From contig DATBWZ010000073.1 in the NCBI GenBank assembly GCA_036514535.1, forward strand, positions 1 to 47,108: a stretch of DNA of 47,108 bases, written 5' to 3'. Under the pieces are notes generated by a model that saw only the letters and a list, made by a program, of their open reading frames with translations, searched no databases and was not told where the DNA came from. Below are positions 26,206 to 33,466 of this stretch, piece after piece. Position numbers and translations under genes: made by a program. This DNA comes from DATBWZ01 sp036514535. Lineage in GTDB: Bacteria; JAMCPX01; DATBWZ01. Within the stretch, counting starts at the first letter, position 1, and the number at the start of each line of letters is the position of its first letter.

Positions 26206-26889
26206 TTATTTGTTGTGACAGGTCGTACACATCGCGCTGTTGGAATTGCTCCTTCTCAAAAGCATTCCGTTGGTGTTGTCGTGCGGATTGTGACAGGACG
26301 CGCATTCCAGATTACCACTCCTCAGCAATCCGCTGATTGTGGTTGCTCCATCCCAGCCGGAAATTGCCGTATTCGCAGGATTAATGTCGGAATCAGCGCC
26401 TGAGGAAGTCGCATAAACAAAACCGACAGGATGTGATGTGCTGAGATCCGTGCCAAGATTGGTCGGAATTCCAGCATTCAATGAGTTGGTGCCATCCAGT
26501 CCTTGTATAGCCGGATCAGTTCCGGCGCCAGAGCCAGGATTGTTAACTATGTCATTAAGAGCGGTTACGCCATCATGACATGACAAACATGCAAGGGTAG
26601 CCCCGCCAATAGTCACTGTTCCGCCATTAAATGTAGAGCTGTTATACGGAGTGAAACTCTGAACTGATGATGTGTGGTTCCATAGAGGAACCAGCTTGTC
26701 TGAGTTTGCCCCATGCGGTGTATGACAAAATGCGCATATCTGATCATACCCTGCTGTTGTAGCCCTGATAGTCTCACTGCTGCCTACGGACAAGTTGTGC
26801 TTTGTAGCCGCCACATTGTCGGAAAATGCTTTTGTTGCTACATAAAGAGACATCGTAAGAACAACTGCTAAAATAAATCCACTTTTCAT
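26206..26889 (-). CDS. Tetrahaem c-type cytochrome, candidate extracellular filament subunit
   Basis: This 227-residue exported protein has a signal peptide (ILAVVLTMSLYVATKAFS) and four CxxCH motifs: CAFCH (first), CLSCH, CASCH and CTTCH (last, at the C-terminus). Probable distal histidines lie in TKHNLSV, CHTPHG, TSHPVGF and CHNPHD. Between haems the chain is rich in Gly, Ser, Thr and Asn. It aligns with the first 240 residues of the 12-haem protein at 15334-17037. Size and haem count are similar to those of the Geobacter nanowire subunit OmcE, but homology cannot be shown here. GGGAGGTGATAAAAG precedes the ATG. It is transcribed alone, from a sigma-54 promoter at 26939-26956 to a strong terminator, as for a highly expressed structural protein. 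Confidence 0.92.
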   Translation of the reverse strand: MKSGFILAVVLTMSLYVATKAFSDNVAATKHNLSVGSSETIRATTAGYDQICAFCHTPHGANSDKLVPLWNHTSSVQSFTPYNSSTFNGGTVTIGGATLACLSCHDGVTALNDIVNNPGSGAGTDPAIQGLDGTNSLNAGIPTNLGTDLSTSHPVGFVYATSSGADSDINPANTAISGWDGATTISGLLRSGNLECASCHNPHDNTNGMLLRRSNSNSAMCTTCHNK

Positions 26890-26938
26890 CTTTTATCACC
26901 TCCCTCTTCTATAATTTATCATAAATTAAAATATCATA

Positions 26939-26956
26939 ATGCAAAAAATATGCCAA
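26939..26956 (-). promoter_or_regulatory. Sigma-54 (-24/-12) promoter of the tetrahaem cytochrome gene
   Basis: The minus strand reads TTGGCATATTTTTTGCAT, matching the consensus YTGGCAYRNNNNTTGCW, with GG and GC exactly 12 bases apart. Transcription would start near 26929, leaving a leader of about 40 bases that ends in a strong ribosome site. Sigma-54 promoters need an AAA+ activator; one is encoded at 32098-33459. Confidence 0.85.
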
Positions 26957-26958
26957 CA

Positions 26959-26980
26959 TTGATTTTTAATTAAAAATCAA
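26959..26980 (-). promoter_or_regulatory. 22-bp perfect palindrome next to the -24 element
   Basis: Each 11-base half is TTGATTTTTAA or its complement, and the two halves abut without a spacer. It begins three bases upstream of the sigma-54 site. It has no GC-rich stem, so it is an unlikely terminator. It may be an operator or an intrinsically bent AT-rich site. Confidence 0.5.
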
Positions 26981-27000
26981 CTCATTTCTCCTGACACACT

Positions 27001-27056
27001 CAATAAAAACTAAAAATTGGGCGAAATGCCTACGATAGATAGGGGAAATAACCCAA
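27001..27056 (-). terminator. Possible terminator after the NHL lipoprotein gene
   Basis: On the minus strand an outer TTGGG/CCCAA stem encloses a smaller CCTA/TAGG stem. It is followed by TTTTTAGTTTTTATTG. The stem is weak but the T-rich tail is good. It would end the operon from 30407. Confidence 0.35.
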
Positions 27057-27076
27057 AATGGAGATATATAGCTCAC

Positions 27077-28108
27077 TCATTTACCTCCTGAATACTGAAA
27101 TTCCTGCACCCTTGTATTTAATTGATCCACAACATATATTCTGTCAAGTCTATCAATGAATATGCCTGCTGGGAGTATAAATTGTCCTGGCGCCTCACCA
27201 TTGCCACCAATAAAGAGCAGCAGATTTCCCTTCCGGTCAAATATCTGGAAATTGGCAAACGCTGCGTCCACAACATAAATATGTCCATAGTTATCAAGGG
27301 CAATTCCCTTTGGCCTTGCAAAGGATCCAGGCACATCACCAAGTTTTCCAATGCTTTTTTTAAAACCGCCCTTTTTATCAAATATCTGGACTCTGAAATT
27401 CATTGTATCAACAACATAGATACTATCCCTGTCTGTCCAAACATTAGCAGGAAAATTAAACTCGCCATTTTCCACACCCCGCCTTCCTATCTCAAACAAT
27501 CCCTTACCTGCTCCATCATGCACAAAGACCTTATGCAATTGGGAATCAACCACATAAAGCCTTCTGTCATTCTCATCAAAAAATATTCCGGCAGGATTTT
27601 CAAATTTTTCTTCTGCACCCAACTCCCATATGGTCTTTCCTTTTTTGTCAAATCCAAAGACCCTGTTGAGCGTAACATCCGACACAAAAAGGGTAGATGT
27701 CATATTGTCGTATGCAATTCCGACAGGGGTGCGCAGGGAAACTGTCTCGGGCATGAAGACTCCCGGTCTGTGCTTTTTAGGATCTATTATTACAATGCTG
27801 CCTATTGTGTCGGTTACATAAATTATTCCGTCATTTGTAACAGCAACACCATAGGGTTTTCTGAATAAAACCCGGGGATTTCTCCCCGTAAGTTTTGTAA
27901 CAAACCTGTTCCATTTGGATTCCCCCAGGTCTTCCACATATTTATACGAAGCAATAAATTTTATTCTCGGTTTTTCCGGAGAAGACGGCCATACAACCTC
28001 TGGCCATTTTTTTGGCATAACAGCACAGGACGTTATTCCCAGCAAGAGCACCTGAAACACAATTACAATGCCTCTGCTCATTCCCATACCCCGATTATTC
28101 GTTTCCAT
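27077..28108 (-). CDS. NHL-repeat beta-propeller lipoprotein
   Basis: This 343-residue protein has a canonical lipoprotein signal (IVIVFQVLLLGITSC, lipobox ITSC). A linker (WPSSPEKPRIKF) and six NHL repeats follow, for example KPYGVAVTNDGIIYVTDT, FPANVWTDRDSIYVVDT and LPAGIFIDRLDRIYVVDQ. I set the start at the ATG at 28108, one base after the stop of the 19-haem gene, with AGAGGTG nine bases upstream; the open frame extends further but would overlap that gene. It is a paralogue of the lipoprotein at 17034-18086, and both are paired with a large multihaem cytochrome. A structural or docking role for the cytochrome at the outer membrane is inferred. Confidence 0.92.
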   Translation of the reverse strand: METNNRGMGMSRGIVIVFQVLLLGITSCAVMPKKWPEVVWPSSPEKPRIKFIASYKYVEDLGESKWNRFVTKLTGRNPRVLFRKPYGVAVTNDGIIYVTDTIGSIVIIDPKKHRPGVFMPETVSLRTPVGIAYDNMTSTLFVSDVTLNRVFGFDKKGKTIWELGAEEKFENPAGIFFDENDRRLYVVDSQLHKVFVHDGAGKGLFEIGRRGVENGEFNFPANVWTDRDSIYVVDTMNFRVQIFDKKGGFKKSIGKLGDVPGSFARPKGIALDNYGHIYVVDAAFANFQIFDRKGNLLLFIGGNGEAPGQFILPAGIFIDRLDRIYVVDQLNTRVQEFQYSGGK

Positions 28109-28109
28109 T

Positions 28110-29675
28110 TTAATGGCACCTCTTGCACATGGACATTTTATCATTACCTTCGTAAAACAACTTTGGATTATCTGAGGAGTGCGGATTATGACATGACACG
28201 CAGGCAAATACCTTCCCATTACGCTTCGGATCCTTTGGACCACTTACAGGATGCAACTGCTGTGTAAATCCCCTGAAAATATGCGCACCATCCTTTTTAT
28301 CCCTATGACATGACTCGCAGAGAGCGTTTAAAGGTTTAACCAACAGGGGGGCATTATCCGACCCATGCGGATTATGGCATCCAGTGCATCCCTTTATCTT
28401 AATTGCCGCATGGACAACCTTTTGTGAATCTACCTTATCATGGCAGTTGTAGCACAACTGCGGCGGCTCTTCTGTCAAATTTTTCGCATATTTTGATCCA
28501 TGGGGCGAATGACAGCCCAAACAATCCCCCTCTCCTGCCGGCGGATGAACAGACTCTCTTCCTGTCAGGTCATCGCTGTGGCACTGATAGCAAAGGTCTC
28601 CGTGCCTGGCAAATCTCAGAAGTTTTACATTATCTGACTGATGGGGATCGTGACAGGCTATACATCTCCCTGTTTTTACAGCGCCGTGTATGAATATATT
28701 TGGGGAGTTATCGTTTGTTCCTCCCCATTTTTTGGAAGTTATATAGTAAACATCTTTATTCTTTTCTGATAGTTTTTGGGAGATCCTGGTTTTAACCCCG
28801 TCAATTGATATCTTATCATGACAATCACGACAGAGCATGGTTGAAGGTTTCTGTAGGAGATTCTCAACATTAGAACCGTGAGGCTCATGGCAGGTAATGC
28901 AATTACCCCTGGCAAAAGGCGCGTGCTGGTTGGCTTTACTGGGGGTCTTGTCGGGATGGCACTGAGAGCACACTTCTGTCAGTTTAAGAGATTTCTGCGC
29001 TCCGGGCTTTGTTTCTCCTTTGTATTTTATCAATTTTGAAAAATCCGATGAATGTGGATTATGACAAACAGTGCACTGCTTCATCGCTACCGCGGCATGG
29101 ACAAACTTGGATTTATCCTTACGCTCATGGCAAGCATAGCAGAGCAAATCCTGCTTATCTCTGAGGAGCGCCGACTCAGGAGATGAATGGGAGAAGTGGC
29201 ATGCCAGGCAATCACCCTCTTTTACCGGATAATGCACCACCGCTCCAGCACCCTTGTTCTCATGACAGTTATTGCATAAATTCGGAACACGTGCCTTTAA
29301 ATTTTTTGAAAAACCGCTTGAATGAGGGTCGTGGCAATCAGTGCATGTTCCCTGTTCAAGAGCCGGGTGTATCTTCTCCATGGGTTTCCTGGGATTTTCA
29401 TGGCAATTAAGGCAGAGCGATTCCCCTGAAGCAAGCAGTTTGAACGGGTGATCTCCGGTATCCGAAAGATGACAATCAGTACACCCTCCGCTTTTCAGCG
29501 CACTGTGAATAGATTTCTGCGAAACGAGATTAGCGTGGCATTTTGATGTGGTACAATTAGCTGCCTCTGCCGGGATGCGCGCGCAGATTGCAAAAAATAA
29601 AATGAGACAAAAGCAGACGATCTTATAATTCTTTGATACTGCTTTATACAGAATAATATCACGGGCTAACCTCAT
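28110..29675 (-). CDS. Nonadecahaem c-type cytochrome with doubled CxxCH repeats and a CX4CH site
   Basis: This 521-residue exported protein has a signal sequence (IVCFCLILFFAICARIPAEA). The first haem site, right after it, is CX4CH (CTTSKCH, residues 41-47). Eighteen CxxCH motifs follow in a regular doubled-CxxCH pattern: GxCxxCHxPHxS...LL...LCxxCH, about 40-50 residues per pair. The chain ends exactly at the last haem motif (CKRCH then stop). The dense, evenly spaced motifs suggest an elongated haem wire. The gene follows the c7 protein by eight bases and is one base from the NHL lipoprotein start, so all three are co-transcribed. It probably acts in the periplasm or at the surface; the N-terminus has several basic residues before the hydrophobic core. 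Confidence 0.93.
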   Translation of the reverse strand: MRLARDIILYKAVSKNYKIVCFCLILFFAICARIPAEAANCTTSKCHANLVSQKSIHSALKSGGCTDCHLSDTGDHPFKLLASGESLCLNCHENPRKPMEKIHPALEQGTCTDCHDPHSSGFSKNLKARVPNLCNNCHENKGAGAVVHYPVKEGDCLACHFSHSSPESALLRDKQDLLCYACHERKDKSKFVHAAVAMKQCTVCHNPHSSDFSKLIKYKGETKPGAQKSLKLTEVCSQCHPDKTPSKANQHAPFARGNCITCHEPHGSNVENLLQKPSTMLCRDCHDKISIDGVKTRISQKLSEKNKDVYYITSKKWGGTNDNSPNIFIHGAVKTGRCIACHDPHQSDNVKLLRFARHGDLCYQCHSDDLTGRESVHPPAGEGDCLGCHSPHGSKYAKNLTEEPPQLCYNCHDKVDSQKVVHAAIKIKGCTGCHNPHGSDNAPLLVKPLNALCESCHRDKKDGAHIFRGFTQQLHPVSGPKDPKRNGKVFACVSCHNPHSSDNPKLFYEGNDKMSMCKRCH

Positions 29676-29683
29676 ATTAAAAC

Positions 29684-30052
29684 CTAATCCTTATTTTTGT
29701 CATCGGATTTTTGACTGTGACATCTTACGCATTTTTTATCATCAGTCGTAGAAAATCCAACTTGCCCATTATGACAGTTCTCGCAAAATGATTTCCCAAT
29801 AGCATCTTTTAAAGGTATTCCCTTTGCTTTTGCTTTTTCAATATAGGAGGACAAAAATCCGGCGTGACAGATCTCGCATTTTATCTCCATTGAAACCGTG
29901 TGGAACTTGTGACTAAACAGAACATCCGGTTGGGTTTTTCCTTTAAAAACAACATCGCCCTTTCCAAATTGAGCGTAGGCTAAAGAAAAAACTGAAGCGC
30001 CTAACAAAAACAGAAGATACCTCATAATAAAACTAATCTGCTTTCTGGACAT
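29684..30052 (-). CDS. c7-type trihaem cytochrome
   Basis: This small exported protein has a signal peptide (RYLLFLLGASVFSLAYA) and three CxxCH motifs: CEICH, CENCH and CVRCH. The layout VLFSHKFHT...CEICHAGF...GKSFCENCHNG...CVRCH matches the c(7)-type trihaem domain, in which the early histidines serve as distal ligands. Such proteins shuttle electrons through the periplasm. I chose the ATG at 30052; a TTG at 30058 and an ATG at 30025 are also in frame, and the latter would remove the overlap with the regulator gene. It lies between a receiver-only regulator and the 19-haem cytochrome, which it may feed. Confidence 0.9.
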   Translation of the reverse strand: MSRKQISFIMRYLLFLLGASVFSLAYAQFGKGDVVFKGKTQPDVLFSHKFHTVSMEIKCEICHAGFLSSYIEKAKAKGIPLKDAIGKSFCENCHNGQVGFSTTDDKKCVRCHSQKSDDKNKD

Positions 30053-30407
30053 TCCCAATTATTTCCTGAACAAATTTTAAGATTTCGTCAATATTGTAAG
30101 GCTTTTCAATAATTCTGTTTATCGCGAGAGCGCTTGCCATTGTCTTCAGATCATCCAGATAGGCGTATGCAGTAAGTAGTATTACCTTGGTCCCTGGGTT
30201 TTTATATTTAATCACCTTTGCTACCTCAATCCCGGAAACATCCGGCATACGAAAGTCAGTAATCACCAAGTCATATCCATCGCTGTCTATCCTTCTAATT
30301 GCATCCCTGCCACTGGTAACACCCTCCACTTTTAAATCCAAGGTCTTCAGGGCATTTACCACTGACCAGACCACTAATGGGTTATCATCTACTACAAGGA
30401 CCTTCAT
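30033..30407 (-). CDS. Receiver-only response regulator (CheY-like)
   Basis: The 124 residues form one REC domain: acidic pocket D8/D9 (VLVVDDNPLV), phospho-acceptor Asp near residue 53 (DLVITDFRMPD), the conserved Thr (VILLTAYAY) and the Lys-Pro (IIEKPYN). There is no output domain. It could be a phosphate sink, a phosphorelay partner or an allosteric regulator. It heads an operon of cytochrome genes and is divergent from the haem-containing histidine kinase at 30610, so the same kinase may phosphorylate it along with the NtrC-type regulator. The Shine-Dalgarno is weak. Confidence 0.92.
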   Translation of the reverse strand: MKVLVVDDNPLVVWSVVNALKTLDLKVEGVTSGRDAIRRIDSDGYDLVITDFRMPDVSGIEVAKVIKYKNPGTKVILLTAYAYLDDLKTMASALAINRIIEKPYNIDEILKFVQEIIGNVQKAD

Positions 30408-30531
30408 GTCAAGTTTTTTTCATAGCACACCATTAAAGGTGTTAATTTTCACCCATTCGCTGGGTGGAATACCCCTTTATAAAAAAATCCCTTTATTTTT
30501 TAACTATCCATATAACACCAACGAATATTTG

Positions 30532-30548
30532 TGCAAAAACTATACCAT
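30532..30548 (-). promoter_or_regulatory. Sigma-54-like promoter for the regulator-cytochrome operon
   Basis: The minus strand reads ATGGTATAGTTTTTGCA. The GG and GC are 12 bases apart and the TTGCA element is perfect, but the -24 element has T in place of C after GG. The predicted start near 30521 leaves a leader of about 115 bases, which contains a hairpin (CACCCA/TGGGTG arms, 30450-30466). Confidence 0.5.
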
Positions 30549-30569
30549 AAACAAACTCCATCAATTAAA

Positions 30570-30602
30570 TTGACTTAACCCCCTTATTCATAAATAATGA
30601 AT
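30570..30602 (+). promoter_or_regulatory. Sigma-70-type promoter of the kinase-regulator operon, overlapped by an inverted repeat
   Basis: TTGACT (30570-30575), a 17-base spacer and AATAAT (30593-30598) lie just before the kinase ATG at 30610. An inverted repeat with six-base arms (ATTCAT/ATGAAT, 30586-30602) covers the -10 box and could be an operator. The expected start near 30605 leaves almost no leader. Confidence 0.6.
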
Positions 30603-30609
30603 CAATGCT

Positions 30610-32094
30610 ATGAAAAGGTTTCTTAACAGTCTGAAAGTAAGATTTATTCTGACTATTATCCTCCTAAGCGGTTCGCTTATTGCAGTTATTACTGTCATAT
30701 CCATCAATATACAGAAAAGGTATATCGTAAAGGAAGAGACCCAAAAACTCGGCATTTTGTTGAGCCTTCTGGAGGCAGAAATAAGGAATAACATGCTGGA
30801 AAACCATGGGCTGAATGTAGAAGAAACAATAAGAAGAATGACCGATGAATTCCCCGAGGTGAACATAGCGCTTTATAACAAAGACGGTTTACTGAGATTT
30901 TACAGCGGTAATAGTGTAGAAAGCCTTATTGCTGAAAATCTTATGTCCAGAAAGCTGACATTCTTTGATTCAAAACACGCGCAGGAAAAATTAGGCAAGG
31001 AAACTTACTGGATATATTATACCGGACTTAAAGCAACGCAAAAATGCCTGGCTTGCCATCTTATATCAGCTGAAAACTATGTGGGATTCGCAGGCATTGC
31101 TCTTTCTTTTACCCCTTACCTGAGATACCTTAACCGTTTTGTTTATCACGGCGTAATCTTTACAGTAATCTTATTTATAATTATTATCTTTGGAATGTGG
31201 GGAATACTGTTACGGCAAATAGATACCCCGATATCCGAAATGATAGATGCGCTGCGCGATATAGAATCGGGCAAACTGAGACGGAGGATAAAAATAGTTA
31301 AATCCAGCGTAGAACTTAATCAACTCAGCACAAGCATAAACAAAATGGCTGCCCAGCTTGAAAAAGACCAGGAGGAATTACACGAACTCTATTATAATCA
31401 GCTGCAAAGAGCTGACAAACTCGCCTCGGTTGGAGAACTGGCTTCCAGTATTGCTCACGAAATAAAGAACCCGCTCGCAGGAATAAGCGGCGCCATACAG
31501 ATACTTTCAAAAGATACGCCTACGGGAGACAGGAGAGCTGAGATCTTCCGGGAAATATTGAAACAGATAGAGCGGGTAAACAAAACAATCAGCGACCTGC
31601 TTTCCTTTGCAAAACCATCTCCGCTCGTTATAGAACTTGGCAATATAAATAAGATAATACAGAATACGCTCATATTGCTTGAACAACAGGCGAATCGATC
31701 CGGCGTAAAAATGGTTCTTAACCTTGACCCGGGCATGCCAAATTCGCGACTTGACGAAAAGCAGATACAACAGGCGCTTCTGAACCTCATGCTTAACTCA
31801 ATACAGGCAATGCAGCGCGGAGGGACTCTCACGGTGTCCACGAAGGCATATCCCCTTGCTTCGGACAACTACATCCTGATCCACATCCATGACACAGGCG
31901 GGGGAATACCCAAGGAATATGCTGACAAGGTATTTGATCCTTTCTTCACTACGAAACCTAATGGAACCGGGCTTGGACTTGCAATCGTGAAGAGGATTAT
32001 CCTTCAGCACAAAGGCACCATCTCAGTAGAGAGTACACTTGAAAAAGAAACTTCATTCACAATTAAACTCCCATGCATGGACAAAAAGGGGTAG
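30610..32094 (+). CDS. Sensor histidine kinase with a periplasmic haem c motif
   Basis: This 494-residue membrane kinase has TM1 (about 12-34), a periplasmic sensor domain (about 35-178) and TM2 (about 180-200). HAMP, then HisKA with H283 (SIAHEIKNPLAG), and an HATPase domain (N box LLNLMLNSIQAM, G1 DTGGGIP, G2 GTGLGLAIV) follow. The sensor domain contains one CxxCH (CLACH, C146-H150), so the kinase probably binds a covalent c-type haem and senses redox state, oxygen or another haem ligand. No Shine-Dalgarno precedes the ATG. Four bases separate it from the NtrC-type regulator gene, its obvious partner. It stands divergent from a cytochrome operon, pointing to control of cytochrome expression. 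Confidence 0.95.
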   Translation: MKRFLNSLKVRFILTIILLSGSLIAVITVISINIQKRYIVKEETQKLGILLSLLEAEIRNNMLENHGLNVEETIRRMTDEFPEVNIALYNKDGLLRFYSGNSVESLIAENLMSRKLTFFDSKHAQEKLGKETYWIYYTGLKATQKCLACHLISAENYVGFAGIALSFTPYLRYLNRFVYHGVIFTVILFIIIIFGMWGILLRQIDTPISEMIDALRDIESGKLRRRIKIVKSSVELNQLSTSINKMAAQLEKDQEELHELYYNQLQRADKLASVGELASSIAHEIKNPLAGISGAIQILSKDTPTGDRRAEIFREILKQIERVNKTISDLLSFAKPSPLVIELGNINKIIQNTLILLEQQANRSGVKMVLNLDPGMPNSRLDEKQIQQALLNLMLNSIQAMQRGGTLTVSTKAYPLASDNYILIHIHDTGGGIPKEYADKVFDPFFTTKPNGTGLGLAIVKRIILQHKGTISVESTLEKETSFTIKLPCMDKKG

Positions 32095-32097
32095 ATT

Positions 32098-33459
32098 ATG
32101 GCGTTCAAAGTACTCATAGTAGATGATGAGGACCTTATCAGATGGTCATTGCAGGAGGCATTGAAAAATGACGGATACGGGGTATTAACCGCAAAAACCG
32201 GAGAAGACGCAATAACTATATTCAATGAAGAAAGCCCTGATGTCATATTAATGGATATTAAACTGCCGGGAATAAATGGAATAGAAGCATTAAAAAAAAT
32301 AAAAGATATAGATGGATCAGTGCAGGTAATCATGATCACCGCTTTCGCTGAAGTAAACACGGCAGTTGACGCAATGAAAGCTGGCGCGGCAGACTATATC
32401 ATCAAACCCTTTAATATTGAAGAAGTTAAAATAATAGTAGGAAAATGCACGGAGACCCTGAAAGTAAACAGAGAATTTTCCAGGTATAGAGAGGAAGAAC
32501 AAAAAAAGGTTATAATACAAAAAATAGTGGGTAACTCACCCCAGATTAAAAGAGTTCTTGAATTCGTGGAGAAAATTGCTGCTTCTGAAGCAAACTGCAT
32601 ACTTGTTACAGGAGAGAGCGGAACAGGAAAGGAACTGATAGCGAGGAAACTCCACTTTGATAGTCTGAGGAAGGGAAAGCCATTCATGGAGATAGATTGC
32701 ACGGCTCTTCCTGAAACCTTAATTGAAAGCGAGCTGTTCGGGCATGAAAAAGGGGCATTCACCGATGCAAAGACGCTCAAGCACGGTCTTCTGGAAATAA
32801 GCGATGGAGGGACGGTATTTCTGGATGAAGTCTCAGAGATGTCGCTCTCCTCCCAGTCAAAATTCCTGAGGTTTATAGAGACCCAGACCTTCAAGCGCGT
32901 TGGAGGAACCAAAGATATAAAGGTGGATGTGAAAATAATTGCTGCAACAAACAGAAACCTTGAAGAATACATAAAGAGCAAGAAGTTCCGTGAGGATCTC
33001 TATTTCAGACTCAATGTTATCCCAATCTGCATGCCTCCTCTGCGGGAAAGGCGGGAGGACATACCGCTTCTGATGGCGTTCTTTATTGAGCAATTCAACA
33101 AAAAATTCAAAAAAAATATCAGAGCAGCGGACGAAGACGCAATGGAATTTATAATGAACTACAACTGGCCAGGCAATATAAGGGAATTGAAAAATATAAT
33201 TGAAAGAGCTGTCCTCCTTGAAAGCGCTGAATTTATAAAAAAGGAAAACCTTGTCATAAGTTCTACCATTGAAAAACCCGTAACAGCCAGTATTGATCAA
33301 CCCATAACCACTGATAATCTTAATCTTGAAGAAACGGAAAAAGATATGATAGTCAGAGCCATTAATAAGGCAAACGGCAACAAGACTCTGGCAGCAAAAT
33401 TACTCGGTATTTCAAGAGATACATTAAGATACAGGATGGAGAAGTACGGGATAGAGTAA
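32098..33459 (+). CDS. NtrC-family sigma-54-dependent response regulator
   Basis: This 453-residue regulator has a REC domain with D53 (VILMDIKLPG) and an AAA+ sigma-54 activator domain. The latter shows Walker A at 172-179 (GESGTGKE), the sigma-54 contact loop at 219-224, Walker B (GGTVFLDEVSEM) and an R-finger region (FREDLYFRLNVIPI). A C-terminal Fis-type helix-turn-helix follows (NKTLAAKLLGISRDTLRYRM). The contact loop reads GAFTDA instead of the usual GAFTGA. Phosphorylated by the haem-containing kinase, it should activate sigma-54 promoters. Candidates in this window are 26939-26956 (tetrahaem cytochrome) and 30532-30548 (regulator-cytochrome operon). The match is by proximity. Confidence 0.95.
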   Translation: MAFKVLIVDDEDLIRWSLQEALKNDGYGVLTAKTGEDAITIFNEESPDVILMDIKLPGINGIEALKKIKDIDGSVQVIMITAFAEVNTAVDAMKAGAADYIIKPFNIEEVKIIVGKCTETLKVNREFSRYREEEQKKVIIQKIVGNSPQIKRVLEFVEKIAASEANCILVTGESGTGKELIARKLHFDSLRKGKPFMEIDCTALPETLIESELFGHEKGAFTDAKTLKHGLLEISDGGTVFLDEVSEMSLSSQSKFLRFIETQTFKRVGGTKDIKVDVKIIAATNRNLEEYIKSKKFREDLYFRLNVIPICMPPLRERREDIPLLMAFFIEQFNKKFKKNIRAADEDAMEFIMNYNWPGNIRELKNIIERAVLLESAEFIKKENLVISSTIEKPVTASIDQPITTDNLNLEETEKDMIVRAINKANGNKTLAAKLLGISRDTLRYRMEKYGIE

Positions 33460-33466
33460 CCCATCC

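Noticed and set aside
26959..26980. The 22-bp palindrome as a rho-independent terminator
   Set aside because: The stem would be almost entirely A-T and has no T-run on the relevant side; a better terminator candidate lies at 27001-27056.
26890..27076. A c-di-GMP or cAMP-GMP (GEMM) riboswitch before the tetrahaem gene
   Set aside because: I looked for the GEMM core (GACGCAAAGC-type joining and tetraloop receptor) and found none. The leader after the sigma-54 start is only about 40 bases.
27122..27868. A 248-codon plus-strand open frame opposite the NHL lipoprotein gene
   Set aside because: It lies wholly antisense to a clear NHL-repeat gene, has no ribosome site and no recognisable domain.
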